Shown here: piece after piece, positions 18,459 to 28,032 of the stretch | Layout of the letters: every line of letters starts with the position of its first letter | Position numbering within the stretch: the first letter of the stretch is position 1 | Assembly (NCBI GenBank): GCA_040382235.1 | Contig: JBEIFV010000011.1 | Span: forward strand, 8,419 to 72,418 | Direction: 5' to 3' | Length of the DNA stretch: 64,000 nucleotides | Source of the DNA: JAEUOS01 sp040382235 | GTDB taxonomy: Bacteria; Pseudomonadota; Gammaproteobacteria; Burkholderiales; JAEUOS01 | Translations under genes and position numbers: made by a program | The notes under the pieces: generated by a model | Told to the model about the DNA's origin: nothing | Seen by the model: only the letters and a program-made list of their open reading frames with translations | Database searches by the model: none

Positions 18459-19454
18459 TCACTCCAGCTTCAAGCCGATCGCCTTGATCAGAGCCCCCCA
18501 GCTACGCGCTTCTTCCGGCAGCCCGGCGGCGAACTCCGCCGGCTGCGAGCCCACCGGAATCAGGCCGGATTCACGCAAACGCTTTTGCGCTTCAGGGGCG
18601 GTGAGCGCGGCTCGAAACTCCGTCGCCATGCGTGCAATCACCGCCTCCGGCGTGCCGCGCGGTGCGACCAAGCCCCACCAACTGCGCGGCATCTCGCGCT
18701 GCAATGCCGGATAGCCCGCCTCGGCGAAAGTCGGCACCTCGGGTAGCCCGTCGATCCGCTGGCTGGCGGCCACCGCCAGCGGGCGCACCATGCCGGCTGT
18801 GATCTGCGGGCGCAACGACGCATAGGCGATCAGCATGAACTGCACCTCGTTGGCGATCAGCGCAGTGGCCGCCGCATTGCCGCCCTTGTAGGGCACGTGC
18901 AGCACATTCAAGCCAGCCGCACGCGCCAGTAGTTCGGCCGCCAGGTGCGGCGGCGTGGCCGCGCCCGGTGAAGCGTAATTGACGCGGCCGGGATTGGCGC
19001 GGGCGTTATCGAAAAATTCGCGCAAGGATGTCACCGGATGCTTGGCGCTGACCGACAACACCAGCGGCACGTCCACCAGCATGGTCACCGGCGCGAAGTC
19101 CTTCAAGGGGTCGAACGGCATGCTGGCGAACAGGAACTGATTGATCACCATCGTGTTCGACGGCGCCACCGCGAAGGTGTAGCCGTCGGGGGGCGATTGC
19201 TGCAGCGCCTGCATGCCGACATTGCCGCCGGCACCCGGCCGGTAATCCACCACGATGCGCTGGCCCAGACGCGCTTCTACCACTGGCCGAGTGACCGTGA
19301 TCACGGTATCGACCAGACCACCCTGCCCGAATGGCACGATGAAGCGAATCGGCTTGGCCGGCCATTCCTGCGCTTGCGCGGCGACGCTTGCAAACATCAG
19401 GCTGGCGCAGGCCAGCGCCATCGTGAGCATGCGTTCGAGTAGTTTCGGCATCAC
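18459..19454 (-). CDS. Bug family (TctC-like) periplasmic solute-binding protein
   Basis: A signal peptide (cleavage near AAQA-QE) is followed by the Bug-family start WPAKPIRFIVPFGQGG, then GAGGNVGMQAL near residue 80 and the second-half motif LPEVPTFAEAGYP. Bug proteins bind carboxylates for tripartite tricarboxylate transporters or act in sensing. No tctA or tctB gene is adjacent. It lies 15 bp after an MBL hydrolase gene on the same strand, so it may bind a substrate or product of those hydrolases. Confidence 0.9.
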   Translation of the reverse strand: MMPKLLERMLTMALACASLMFASVAAQAQEWPAKPIRFIVPFGQGGLVDTVITVTRPVVEARLGQRIVVDYRPGAGGNVGMQALQQSPPDGYTFAVAPSNTMVINQFLFASMPFDPLKDFAPVTMLVDVPLVLSVSAKHPVTSLREFFDNARANPGRVNYASPGAATPPHLAAELLARAAGLNVLHVPYKGGNAAATALIANEVQFMLIAYASLRPQITAGMVRPLAVAASQRIDGLPEVPTFAEAGYPALQREMPRSWWGLVAPRGTPEAVIARMATEFRAALTAPEAQKRLRESGLIPVGSQPAEFAAGLPEEARSWGALIKAIGLKLE

Positions 19455-19469
19455 TTCCTCCTTATCGCA

Positions 19470-20531
19470 TCAGAACTTCGGGAATATCTGGCGCTCGGCC
19501 AGCCACGGCGACATTTTCATGCGCGGGTTGCGCGGCGCGTCGCGGAACGCCTGGTGGAATTCCTTGTTGGGCCAGGTATGGGTGGAGGTCTGCGCCATGC
19601 GCGTGACAATCTGCTCGCGGGTGACGTTGAAGGTCATGAAATCCTTGGCCAGGGCCAGCGGCCCCTGGTAGTGCTGCCGCACCGCCGCCTCGCAGCCGGG
19701 CGCTGTGTCGTAATCGTTATAGAAGTGAAAACCCACCGCCAGACGCGGCGCGCACAATTCGAACACGCGTCCGGTCTCGGCCGGGTCGGAATGCGCCATG
19801 GTGCAGATACCACGCGCGCTTTTCTCGTCATACCCTGCCTTGTCCATCATCACCTCGACGCGGTCGAAGGTTTCATGGATCAGCACATCGACCCCCTTGG
19901 CGTTGTCGACCATGAAGTGGCTGGGGGTGGTGTCACCGGAATAGACCATCGACAGTCCGTTCCATTCCAGCTTCAGGCTGACCGGCCCGTCATAGATGTG
20001 CACCGCCGGAAAGCTGGTGATTTTCACGCCATTGCGCTCGTAGATCACATGCGTCTGCGCGTAATCGAATTCATGCACGTCGATCTTCGACCCGGCCGCC
20101 GGCAGGTACCCCTGGCGCGTGTCTTCATCCCAGCGATAGGAGCGGCGCTGATGCTCGACGAACCAGGCCATGCCGTACTCGGGGATCGGCCCCGACGGTC
20201 CGTACACCTGCAGCGGATGCAGGCAACCGCCCGACCAGCTGCCCTGGCGAATCTGCATGAAGTCGCCGACATGGTCGGTATGCAGGTGGGTGGCGAAGTA
20301 GGCGGTGATGGCCGTATAGGGAATCTCCAGGCCGGTGAAATTCATCTGCGTGCCGAAGCCGAAATCGAACATGAACTTGTCGCCATTGCCCAATTCGATC
20401 AGCCAGCCGGCATTGGCCTGCGCGCGCCGCAGGTACGGCCGCCCGGTGCCGAGCGCGACGATGCGCATTTCGTCCGCACCCAGCGCTTCGGTGTTGGGAA
20501 AGTAGTGCTCGCGATAGCTGCGTTGTGTCAC
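19470..20531 (-). CDS. MBL-fold metallo-hydrolase, copy 2 of a tandem pair
   Basis: A metallo-beta-lactamase fold enzyme related to the RNase Z/arylsulfatase branch. The metal-binding HxHxDH motif reads THLHTDHVGD near residue 85; later ligands are visible in VYSGDTTPS (Asp) and the C-terminal region VGFHFYND. It has no signal peptide. The upstream gene (20546-21595) encodes a protein of nearly identical length and about two-thirds or more identity by eye, with 14 bp between them, so the pair arose by tandem duplication. Similar proteins appear under several names, such as the guanitoxin-cluster MBL protein, so the substrate is unknown. Confidence 0.83.
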   Translation of the reverse strand: MTQRSYREHYFPNTEALGADEMRIVALGTGRPYLRRAQANAGWLIELGNGDKFMFDFGFGTQMNFTGLEIPYTAITAYFATHLHTDHVGDFMQIRQGSWSGGCLHPLQVYGPSGPIPEYGMAWFVEHQRRSYRWDEDTRQGYLPAAGSKIDVHEFDYAQTHVIYERNGVKITSFPAVHIYDGPVSLKLEWNGLSMVYSGDTTPSHFMVDNAKGVDVLIHETFDRVEVMMDKAGYDEKSARGICTMAHSDPAETGRVFELCAPRLAVGFHFYNDYDTAPGCEAAVRQHYQGPLALAKDFMTFNVTREQIVTRMAQTSTHTWPNKEFHQAFRDAPRNPRMKMSPWLAERQIFPKF

Positions 20532-20545
20532 GGGATGCTCCTTGT

Positions 20546-21595
20546 CTAGAACTTCGGGAAAATCTGCCGGTCCGCCAGCCAGCGCGACATCTGCATGCGC
20601 TCCTCACGCACGGCGCTGCGGAACTCCTCGTGATGCTCCTTGTTCGGCCACACGCTGTCGGCCGTCACGGTCATGCGCGTGCGGATCGCCTCGCGCGTGA
20701 CGTTGAACACCATCAGGTCCTTTGCCAGCGCCAGCGGGCCCTGGTAGCAGGTACGGATCCGCCGTTCCATCTCGGCGGCGGTATCGAAATCGTTGAAAAA
20801 ATGGAACGCCACCGCCAGCCGCGGCGCGCACAACTCGAACACCCGCGCCGCCTCGGCCGGGTCGGAATGGGCGATGGTGCCGATACCGCGCGCGGTGCGC
20901 TCGTCGTAGCCCGAGCGCTCCATCAGTTGCGGCACGGTATTGAAGGTTTCATGCACCAGCACGTCGACCCCGGTGGCGTTTTCCGGCATGAAATAGCTGG
21001 GCGTGGTGTCGCCCGAATAAACGAACGACAGGCCGTTCCAGTCCAGCCGCAGGCTGACCGGCCCGTCGTAGATATGCACCGCGGGAAAACTGGTGATCTT
21101 GACGCCGTTGCGTTCGTACACCACATGGGTCTTGGCGTAGTCGAATTCATGCACATTGATCTTGGCGCCGATGGCGGGCAGAAAGCCGACCCGCGTGTCG
21201 GTGTCCCAGGCATAGGACTCCATCTGCTTTTCAACAAAATGCGCGAAGCCGTATTTCTTCTGCGGCCCCGATGGCCCGTAGACCTCCAGCGGCACGGTGC
21301 GCCCGCCGGCCCAGCTGCCGATCCAGATCTGCGCGAAGTCGCCGACGTGATCGGTATGCAGGTGGGTAGTGAAGTAGGCGGTCATGTCCTGGTACGGAAT
21401 CTCCAGCGCGCCAAAGCGCATCTGTGTGCCGAAGCCGAAATCGAACATGAACTTGTCGCCGTTGCCCAGTTCGATCAGCCAGCCCGCGTTGGCCTGCGAG
21501 GGCCGCAGGAACGGCCGGCCGGTACCGAGCGCGATGATGCGCATCTCGTTCGCGCCCAGGGGCTCGGTATTGGGGAAGTAATGGTCGCGGGGCAT
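20546..21595 (-). CDS. MBL-fold metallo-hydrolase, copy 1 of a tandem pair
   Basis: Same fold and layout as the next gene downstream: THLHTDHVGDFAQI near residue 80, VYSGDTTPSYFMPENATG near 205, and the ending MQMSRWLADRQIFPKF that both copies share almost exactly. It is the first gene of a probable MBL-MBL-Bug operon transcribed away from the LysR-type gene at 21709. The two copies have diverged most in the central loop after the metal site (GSWAGGRTVP against GSWSGGCLHP), which may set substrate choice. Confidence 0.83.
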   Translation of the reverse strand: MPRDHYFPNTEPLGANEMRIIALGTGRPFLRPSQANAGWLIELGNGDKFMFDFGFGTQMRFGALEIPYQDMTAYFTTHLHTDHVGDFAQIWIGSWAGGRTVPLEVYGPSGPQKKYGFAHFVEKQMESYAWDTDTRVGFLPAIGAKINVHEFDYAKTHVVYERNGVKITSFPAVHIYDGPVSLRLDWNGLSFVYSGDTTPSYFMPENATGVDVLVHETFNTVPQLMERSGYDERTARGIGTIAHSDPAEAARVFELCAPRLAVAFHFFNDFDTAAEMERRIRTCYQGPLALAKDLMVFNVTREAIRTRMTVTADSVWPNKEHHEEFRSAVREERMQMSRWLADRQIFPKF

Positions 21596-21708
21596 GCGGG
21601 CGATACTCCTTACGTGGGATCAGTCGGCACAGGGAAAGAATCGATCCTAACGCCGGCCAGCGATGCGCATCCAATCCTCTTTTGGCATAAGGTGATATTG
21701 TTTTCGGC

Positions 21709-22736
21709 ATGACACCATCGAACCGGCACCGCCCGGCCGTGAAGCCACGCGGCACCGAAGTCCCGCTCGCCGCACGCGTCAAGATGCGCCAGTTGGCGCT
21801 GGCCACCGCGATCGGCGAAACCCGCAACCTGCGCCTGGCCGCACAGCGGCTCGGCACAACACAGCCCGCTGCCACGCGACTGCTGCAGGACCTCGAATGG
21901 GCGCTGGGCGCCAGGCTCTTCGAGCGCTCGCCGCGTGGCATGACGCCCACAGCGGAAGGTGCCGCGGCGCTGGCCCACATGGCGCGCGCCTTGAACGACA
22001 TCGACGCCATCCGCACCGAGCTCGACGCGCTCGGTGCCGGCGCCAGCGGGCGCGTGCGGGTTGGCGTGCTGGGCTCGATCGCCACACTGATCCTGCCGCG
22101 CAGCATCTCGCGCCTGAAGGCCTTAGCGCCGCACACGACCGTCGAGATCACCGAGGGCACGCACGACGTGCTGGTCGCCGGCTTGCGCTTGGGTGAACTC
22201 GACGCCGTGCTCGGACGCACCTTGACCGATGTACGCGCCGCCGATTTGCGCTTCGAGCTCTTGCTCGAGGAGCGCTTTGCCGTTGTCACCGGCGTCGGTC
22301 AGCGCGGCTGGCGCAGCCGGCGCAGCCTGCAACGATGGTGGATGCGCCGTGGATCCTGCCACCCCAAGGCGTTCCGGCACGCCAGCGCCTGGACGCGGCG
22401 TTCCTTGCCGCCGCCGGACGCGTACCGCGCGACGTGATCGAATCGGCGTCGCTCCTGGTGAACCAGCAGTTGCTGGACGAAGGCGGGCGCTTTGCGCTGA
22501 TGCCCGAGCATGTGGCAACCCACTACGCACGCCGCGGCCTGGTGGCCCCCGTTGCCTGCGACCTGCCGGACATCCACGGGCCGCTGGCGCTGGTGACCTT
22601 AAGCGAACGGCGCCTGCTGCCGGCGGCAGCGAGCTTTCTCGACGGCCTGCGGCAAGTGGTGTCGGAAATGCGTCTGCCCGCGCCTGCTGCCGGCATCAAG
22701 CGCCGGACGGCGTCAATTCCTGAGCGCTCCGCTTGA
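21709..22736 (+). pseudogene. LysR-family transcriptional regulator with a frameshift
   Basis: The first frame (21709 to about 22300) encodes a LysR winged-helix domain (NLRLAAQRLGTTQPAATRLLQDLE) and the start of the effector domain, then turns into unrelated Arg/Trp-rich sequence and stops at 22437. The expected remainder, VDAPWILPPQGVPARQRLDAAF and onward, continues in the third frame up to 22736. The shift falls between about 22290 and 22335, in a G/C-rich stretch. One inserted or lost base would restore a full regulator of about 340 residues. It is divergent from the MBL-Bug operon, which it would be expected to control. A sequencing error is possible. Confidence 0.83.
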
Positions 22737-23610
22737 GGGCTTCGATCAGCAAGCGCGCCGCCGGGCTCAATGACCCGCGCCGGCGCCGCGTGATGCCGAC
22801 CCGGCGTACCCACTGGCTGCCGCTGACGTTGAGCGCCACCAGTTGCCCGGCATCTTCCTCCCACCAGATCAGTTCGCGCGGAATGAAGGTGAGCATGTCG
22901 CTTTGCATCACCACCGCCTTCATCAGCACCGTCGAGGTGCTTTCGATCAGCGGCTCGGGCGGCTCCAGCTCGTGGGCGCGAAACAGGTCGTCAAAGGCGA
23001 CGCGCTCCAGCTCGCGCCGGCGCGCAAGGATCCAGCTGTGGGCGAGCAAATCCGCCGGTGCGACAGTGCGCCGCTTGGCCAGCGGATGGCCGCTGCGCGC
23101 CACCACGGCGCCGGCCTCGTTGAATAGCTGGTCATGCATAAGATCGGCATCGGTGGCGCGCGCCGGCACCGATGACAACGCGAAATCGACCTCGCCGTTC
23201 TTGACCAAGGGCATCAGCGACTCGTTGAGACCATACAGCACGCTTACCTTAAGCGCGGGGTGAGTGCGCAACATGGCGAGCAAGGCCTGCGGCAGCAGGC
23301 GCGTCGCTTCGGTCGGCCCGCAGCCCACCAGCACGTGACCACGCGTGGCGCCCTTGAGAGCGTCGATTTCGCCCACCGCATTGCGCAACTCGGCCTCGAT
23401 CACACTGCCGTGGGCCACCAGCGCTTCGCCGTAAGGTGTGGGCGTGACACCGAAGCGTCCGCGCTCCAGCAGCCGCACGCCCAGCGATTTCTCCAGCGCC
23501 TTGACGCTCTTGGACAAGGCCGGCTGCGAGATTTCCAGTTCGGCCGCAGCCTCGGTCATGTTGCCGTGACGCACTGCCGCCAGAAAAAGCTGAATCCTTC
23601 GGTAATCCAT
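22696..23610 (-). CDS. LysR-family transcriptional regulator
   Basis: The winged helix lies at the start (IQLFLAAVRHGNMTEAAAELEISQPALSKSVKALE), followed by a type 2 periplasmic-binding fold effector domain. The ATG at 23610 gives the typical LysR N-terminus MDYRRIQ; an ATG at 23634 adds eight residues. It is divergent from the ring-hydroxylating dioxygenase genes and so is the likely regulator, responding to an aromatic ligand. Its 3' end overlaps the tail of the frameshifted lysR gene by 41 bp on the opposite strand. Confidence 0.88.
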   Translation of the reverse strand: MDYRRIQLFLAAVRHGNMTEAAAELEISQPALSKSVKALEKSLGVRLLERGRFGVTPTPYGEALVAHGSVIEAELRNAVGEIDALKGATRGHVLVGCGPTEATRLLPQALLAMLRTHPALKVSVLYGLNESLMPLVKNGEVDFALSSVPARATDADLMHDQLFNEAGAVVARSGHPLAKRRTVAPADLLAHSWILARRRELERVAFDDLFRAHELEPPEPLIESTSTVLMKAVVMQSDMLTFIPRELIWWEEDAGQLVALNVSGSQWVRRVGITRRRRGSLSPAARLLIEALKRSAQELTPSGA

Positions 23611-23727
23611 AACCAATGGTAATGGAAATGGCATGCGTTGTTGTTGTAAGCGCGCGCCGGCGTTGCTATGGTGTGCACCTGCGCTGCGGCATCGCCCGCA
23701 CTGTCATAGCCATCGCAAGGAGAACCG

Positions 23728-25029
23728 ATGCAAATCAGCCCGAGAAAAATGGTCGAACCCGACCGCGTTCATCGCCTGGCCTATACAAGCCAGGAGGTTT
23801 TTGACCTGGAAATCAGCAATATCTTCGAAAAGGTCTGGGTGTATTGCGGCCACGAGTCGCAGGTGAAGAACGCCGGCGACTATGCCACCCTGCAGATCGG
23901 CCGCCAGCCGATGGTCATGGTGCGCGGCCGCGATGGGCAGGTGCGCGTGCTCTACAACCGCTGCCCGCACCGCGGGGTGCAGCTGTGCGGCGGCTTGAAG
24001 GGCAACACCGGCAACAATTTTGTCTGTTCGTATCACGCCTGGAGCTTTCATCTGGACGGCAAGCTCGAAAGCATGCCTTTGCAGAAGGGCTACGACGGCA
24101 CGCGCCTGACGCGCGACAACCCGGATAGCCATATGAAGGCGGCGCCACGGGTTGCTTCCTACCGCGGCTTCGTGTTTGCCAGCCTGGCCGGCGACGGCCC
24201 CTCGCTGCTCGAATTCCTGGGCGAAGCGAAGGTCGCCTTCGACGACATGTGCGACCGCTCGCCCGAAGGCCAAGTGGAAGTGGTGCCGGTGTGCCATCGG
24301 GTGATACAGCACTCGAACTGGAAATTCTTCATGGAAAACCAGCTCGACTCCCTGCACCCTTCAGTGACCCATCAATCCACCGGCGTGGCAGCCGGGCGCA
24401 TCGAAAAGCAGTTCACGGCCAAGGGCGGCAAGGCGCCGCTGTATTACCACTACCTCTCGACCTTCGCCTCCTCGTTCGAGCAATGGGATGGCGTGCAGAC
24501 CATCAACTTCCCGCGCGGCCACGGCGTGCTCAAGGCCTACATGGGCCTGCGCCCGCAGGACCCGGATACCATGGCCTATGAGAAGCTGATGGAAAAGGCC
24601 TACGGCCGCGAGAAGATGGAGGAGTATCTGTCGCGCTCGATCCATCATGTGCTGGTGTACCCCTACCTGTCGGTGCAGTCACCGCTGCAGCAGCTGCGCG
24701 TGCTGCGCCCGCTGGCGCCCAACAAGACGCTGTCGGAGATCTGGCATTTCCGCCTGAAAGGCGCACCCGAGGCGATCTACCGACGCTCGCTCTGGTACTA
24801 CAACCTGGTCAATTCGCCGGCCACCATGATCAACGCCGACGATCTGGAAAACTGGACCAAGGGCCAATGGGGCCTGGAATCGACCGGCAGCGACTGGGTC
24901 AGCTTTCATCGCGAATTCGGGCGCGACACCATCGACAAGGGCGTGACCTACTCCAACAAAGGCACGTCCGAAGGCGTGATGCGCAGCCAGTTCAAGGCTT
25001 GGGTCGAGTACCTGGCGGAGGCGAAATAA
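23728..25029 (+). CDS. Rieske aromatic ring-hydroxylating dioxygenase, alpha subunit
   Basis: The catalytic alpha subunit: the Rieske [2Fe-2S] ligands are in CPHRG (about residue 80) and CSYHAW (about 100), followed by the mononuclear iron motif NWKFFMENQLDSLHPSVTH (about 200-215), which carries the bridging Asp and two His ligands. Its length of 433 residues is normal. The beta subunit follows with a 1-nt overlap (TAATG). Ferredoxin and reductase partners are not adjacent and must be encoded elsewhere. The aromatic substrate is unknown; gentisate dioxygenase downstream hints at a hydroxybenzoate-type pathway. Confidence 0.9.
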   Translation: MQISPRKMVEPDRVHRLAYTSQEVFDLEISNIFEKVWVYCGHESQVKNAGDYATLQIGRQPMVMVRGRDGQVRVLYNRCPHRGVQLCGGLKGNTGNNFVCSYHAWSFHLDGKLESMPLQKGYDGTRLTRDNPDSHMKAAPRVASYRGFVFASLAGDGPSLLEFLGEAKVAFDDMCDRSPEGQVEVVPVCHRVIQHSNWKFFMENQLDSLHPSVTHQSTGVAAGRIEKQFTAKGGKAPLYYHYLSTFASSFEQWDGVQTINFPRGHGVLKAYMGLRPQDPDTMAYEKLMEKAYGREKMEEYLSRSIHHVLVYPYLSVQSPLQQLRVLRPLAPNKTLSEIWHFRLKGAPEAIYRRSLWYYNLVNSPATMINADDLENWTKGQWGLESTGSDWVSFHREFGRDTIDKGVTYSNKGTSEGVMRSQFKAWVEYLAEAK

Positions 25030-25757
25030 TGGCCAGCAGAAAACCGGCGGCGAAAGAAGCCGCAAGCAAAAGCGTGCGCAAGTCGAGTGTCAAGACGGTG
25101 GTTGCAGCCAAGACGACCGCAGCCCGGCACGCTCTCAACAAGGCGCTTACCGGCGACGTGGTGATTCGCGCCGGCGCCGCAACGAAAAAAACCGGGGCGC
25201 AGTCGATCGCCCCGGACCATTCGCCGCGCGCCGCACCCAGCGCGGTAAGCGCGCCGCGCGCGCTCAAGGCCATCGCCGTGCGCGATGATCTCAAGGAACG
25301 CGTCGAGCAATTCCTGTACCGCCAATCGGAAATCCTCGACAACAAGTTGTGGCAGGACTACATAGACCTGTTCGCCGAAGATGGGGTGTACTGGATGCCG
25401 GCGCTGCCGGAGCAGACCGAATGGGAAGGTTCAGCCTCGATCTTCGCCGAAGACAAGATGCTGATGGCCGTGCGCATGGGTCGCGTCACCCACCCCAACG
25501 CCTGGTCGCAGGCGCCGATGTGGGCCACCAACCACGTGATCGGCAACGTGGTCATCGAATCGGAAACGGCCAGGGAAGTGGTGGTGCGCTCGCGCTTTCA
25601 CATGATGGAGCTGCGGCGCGACAGCGTGCGTCATTTCGGCGGTACCTATCGGCATACGCTGGTCAAGGCAGGGCGTGACTTGCGCATCAAATTGCAAAGG
25701 GTTGACCTGTTCAACGGCCAGGCACCGTTCGACTACGTGCTGCAGATCTGGGTATAG
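25029..25757 (+). CDS. Aromatic-ring-hydroxylating dioxygenase, beta subunit, with long basic N-terminal extension
   Basis: The C-terminal 165 residues are a standard small subunit with the cystatin/SnoaL-like fold: VEQFLYRQSEILDNKLWQDYIDLFAEDGVYWMP and, later, WATNHVIGN and RYRHTL-like HFGGTYRHTLVKAG. It is preceded by about 75 residues rich in Lys, Ala, Ser and Thr (KPAAKEAASKSVRKSSVKTV and similar), which is unusual for this family and resembles histone-H1-like tails. The ATG overlaps the alpha stop (TAATG at 25027-25031), supporting the long form. A start at the core would need a GTG at about 25277. Confidence 0.83.
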   Translation: MASRKPAAKEAASKSVRKSSVKTVVAAKTTAARHALNKALTGDVVIRAGAATKKTGAQSIAPDHSPRAAPSAVSAPRALKAIAVRDDLKERVEQFLYRQSEILDNKLWQDYIDLFAEDGVYWMPALPEQTEWEGSASIFAEDKMLMAVRMGRVTHPNAWSQAPMWATNHVIGNVVIESETAREVVVRSRFHMMELRRDSVRHFGGTYRHTLVKAGRDLRIKLQRVDLFNGQAPFDYVLQIWV

Positions 25758-25953
25758 GCGCGCTTCATTGTCGTGGTCCGCGCGATCAGGCATTCCGGTG
25801 GCCAGGGCGGTCGCTGCGGCGGTCGTACCCGGCGGCGCCTTCCGATGCACCGCGCTCATGGCACCGCGCCTCGCATGGCCCATGTGCCGCCCGGCCGGCA
25901 CGCTACACTACCTTGCTGCAGCATCCAACCATCAACGAAAAGGAGACAAGTTC

Positions 25954-27165
25954 ATGCGCACGCCACGCCTGGAACGTGATCGTCAGCAGTGGATCTATGA
26001 CTATGTAGTGAAGGAATCGGGCCGTGTGTTCCATTGGGATGAAGCGGGGCGCGAACTGCCGGCCAGCGTCAAGAGCCACGCCCAGATTTCCAAGCACCTC
26101 GGGCGTATCGGCCAGCGCATGGAGCGAGTCGCCGCCGAAGAAGAGGCCGCCGGCCATCGCGCCACCGCGTTCGAGCTGTATTACCGCGCCTCCGCCACCT
26201 TCGCCGCCGCGCAGCATCCGGTGCTCGAAACCAACGACGAGAAGCGCTATCTGCACGGCCGTTGCCTGGCCAACTACGCGAAGGTGATCGAGCACGCGCC
26301 GCACCCGATCGAGCGCGTCGAGGTGCCGTTCGAAGGCGTCGAACTGCAGTGCAATCTGCACTTGCTGCCGGGCAAGCCGAAGGCGCCGGTGGTGATCTTC
26401 ATTCCCGGCTGCGACATGACCAAGGAGATGTACCCCGATCCGCGCGTGGTCCATGCGCATCATCGCGGCATGCATCTGATGGTGATGGATGGTCCCGGCC
26501 AGGGCACCGGCAACCTGCGCAACATCAAGCTCACCCACGACAACTACGAGCGCGGGGTGCTGGCGGTTGTCAGCTACCTGCAAAGCCGGCCAGAGATCGA
26601 TGCCGAAGGCATCACCATCTATTCGCTCAGCATGGGTTCCTACTGGGGTTTCCAGGTCGCGGCATCCGGCGACCCGCGCGTCAAGGCGGTCGCCGGGCCG
26701 TGGGCCTCATATCTCGACAAGTACTACATCCTCGACACCTTCTCGCCACGCTACAAGCAGTTGTTCGGCTATCTCACCGGCGCCAAGTCGGAAGCCGAGC
26801 TCGACGCGATCGTCGGCAAGATGACGGTCGCCGGCCGTGAGAGCGGCATCAAATGCCCGGTGATGCTGACCGTCGGCGAATACGACGCGCGCAGTCCGAC
26901 CGAAATGATTTACGAGTTCTACGACAAGATCAGCGCCCCCAAGGAACTCTGGGTCTACGAAGACAGCTACCACCAGACCCGCCTGTTCGATGGCGACTCC
27001 AATCGCGCCGACATCCACATGATGGGCATGGACTGGCTGCGCGATGCGATCGACGGCAAGTTCAAGCCCGGCTACGCGCGCAAGGTGTATGTGCGTTCAG
27101 GCGGCGGCGGGCCCAATGGCAAGCAGGGCGAAGGCCAGGACTCGATGCACTGGTGGGACAAATAG
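25954..27165 (+). CDS. Alpha/beta hydrolase, related to 2,6-dihydropseudooxynicotine hydrolase/FrsA-like enzymes
   Basis: The 403-residue protein has a helical N-terminal part and an alpha/beta hydrolase core from about residue 125. The nucleophile elbow reads SLSMGSYWG near residue 225, an oxyanion-region PGCDMTKEM lies near 150, and a late His is in EDSYHQTR near 330. This two-part layout is seen in C-C bond hydrolases of the 2,6-dihydropseudooxynicotine hydrolase group. AAAGGAG precedes the ATG at 25954. It follows the Rieske dioxygenase genes by 196 bp and could cleave a ring-opened product, which is an inference. Confidence 0.75.
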   Translation: MRTPRLERDRQQWIYDYVVKESGRVFHWDEAGRELPASVKSHAQISKHLGRIGQRMERVAAEEEAAGHRATAFELYYRASATFAAAQHPVLETNDEKRYLHGRCLANYAKVIEHAPHPIERVEVPFEGVELQCNLHLLPGKPKAPVVIFIPGCDMTKEMYPDPRVVHAHHRGMHLMVMDGPGQGTGNLRNIKLTHDNYERGVLAVVSYLQSRPEIDAEGITIYSLSMGSYWGFQVAASGDPRVKAVAGPWASYLDKYYILDTFSPRYKQLFGYLTGAKSEAELDAIVGKMTVAGRESGIKCPVMLTVGEYDARSPTEMIYEFYDKISAPKELWVYEDSYHQTRLFDGDSNRADIHMMGMDWLRDAIDGKFKPGYARKVYVRSGGGGPNGKQGEGQDSMHWWDK

Positions 27166-27210
27166 ACGCGGCACGCCCTCCAGTCACGCTGGGCATCAGA
27201 CCACGGCGTT

Positions 27211-27241
27211 TGTCAGTGCACGGCTCGCCCGTGCGCTGACA
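27211..27241. terminator. Hairpin between convergent hydrolase and SDR genes
   Basis: A 13-bp stem with one wobble pair (27211-27223 with 27229-27241) and a 5-nt loop lies between two convergent genes. There is no clear T run on either side, so it may act as a bidirectional, factor-assisted terminator or only as a stabilising hairpin. Confidence 0.4.
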
Positions 27242-27324
27242 GTTCCGTGTCGGCCGTAAATCCAAATGCCGCAGTCGGCACCTGCGCTGCTTGAAGCCGC
27301 GCATTGGCGCGACAAGCGCGGAAA

Positions 27325-28032
27325 CTACCAGGGCAGGATCTGGTTCTGGTAGTTGACGTAGGTCACACCACCCGCACCGCTCCGCTGCAGCATCGCGTCG
27401 ACCACCCCGGTGATGCTGGTCTCGACATCCAGCAAGGCATTCGGCCCGCCCATGTCGGTGCGCACCCAGCCGGGCGCGATCACCAGGTAGGTGCGGCCAT
27501 CGTCGGCATGGCGCGCCGCGAAGCTGCGCATCAGCGTGTTGAGCGCGGCCTTGCTGGCGCGGTACACCTCCCAGCCACCGCTGGTGTTGTTGGCCACGCT
27601 CCCCAGGCCCGAGGACATCACCGCCACGCTGCCGCCACGGACGACGAGTTCGACCAGGTGTTCGAGCATGCGCAAGGGGCCGAGCGTGTTGGTGACCATC
27701 ACGCGCACGAACTCATCGTCGGACACATCGCACACCCGTTCACCCGGGCCATTGGCGACGCCTGCGTTGACAAACAGCAAATCGATCGCGCGGCCTTCGA
27801 GCCGACGGCCGAGGGCGACTATCTGCTCGGAGGAGGTGATCTCGAGTTGTTCAACCTCAAGCGCGGCGCCGGCAGCGGCCTGCAATGCCTGAAACTCGGA
27901 TGACCCGGTCGCCTGCCTGATGGTGGCGATCACATGCCAGCCGCGGCGAACGTATTCCGCGGCCAGCGCCAGGCCGAGGCCGCGCGAAGCGCCGACGATC
28001 AACGCGGTCTTTTGTTGCGATGTTGCAGTCAT
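27325..28032 (-). CDS. Short-chain dehydrogenase/reductase
   Basis: An NAD(P)-dependent SDR of 235 residues: the cofactor motif GASRGLG near residue 14, NAG near 90, and the catalytic YRASK near 155 with a preceding Ser in MSSGLGS. The start ATG overlaps the stop of the gentisate dioxygenase gene (TAATG), so the two are translationally coupled. SDRs beside ring-cleavage genes often oxidise dihydrodiols or reduce carbonyls, but the substrate is not evident. Confidence 0.87.
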   Translation of the reverse strand: MTATSQQKTALIVGASRGLGLALAAEYVRRGWHVIATIRQATGSSEFQALQAAAGAALEVEQLEITSSEQIVALGRRLEGRAIDLLFVNAGVANGPGERVCDVSDDEFVRVMVTNTLGPLRMLEHLVELVVRGGSVAVMSSGLGSVANNTSGGWEVYRASKAALNTLMRSFAARHADDGRTYLVIAPGWVRTDMGGPNALLDVETSITGVVDAMLQRSGAGGVTYVNYQNQILPW

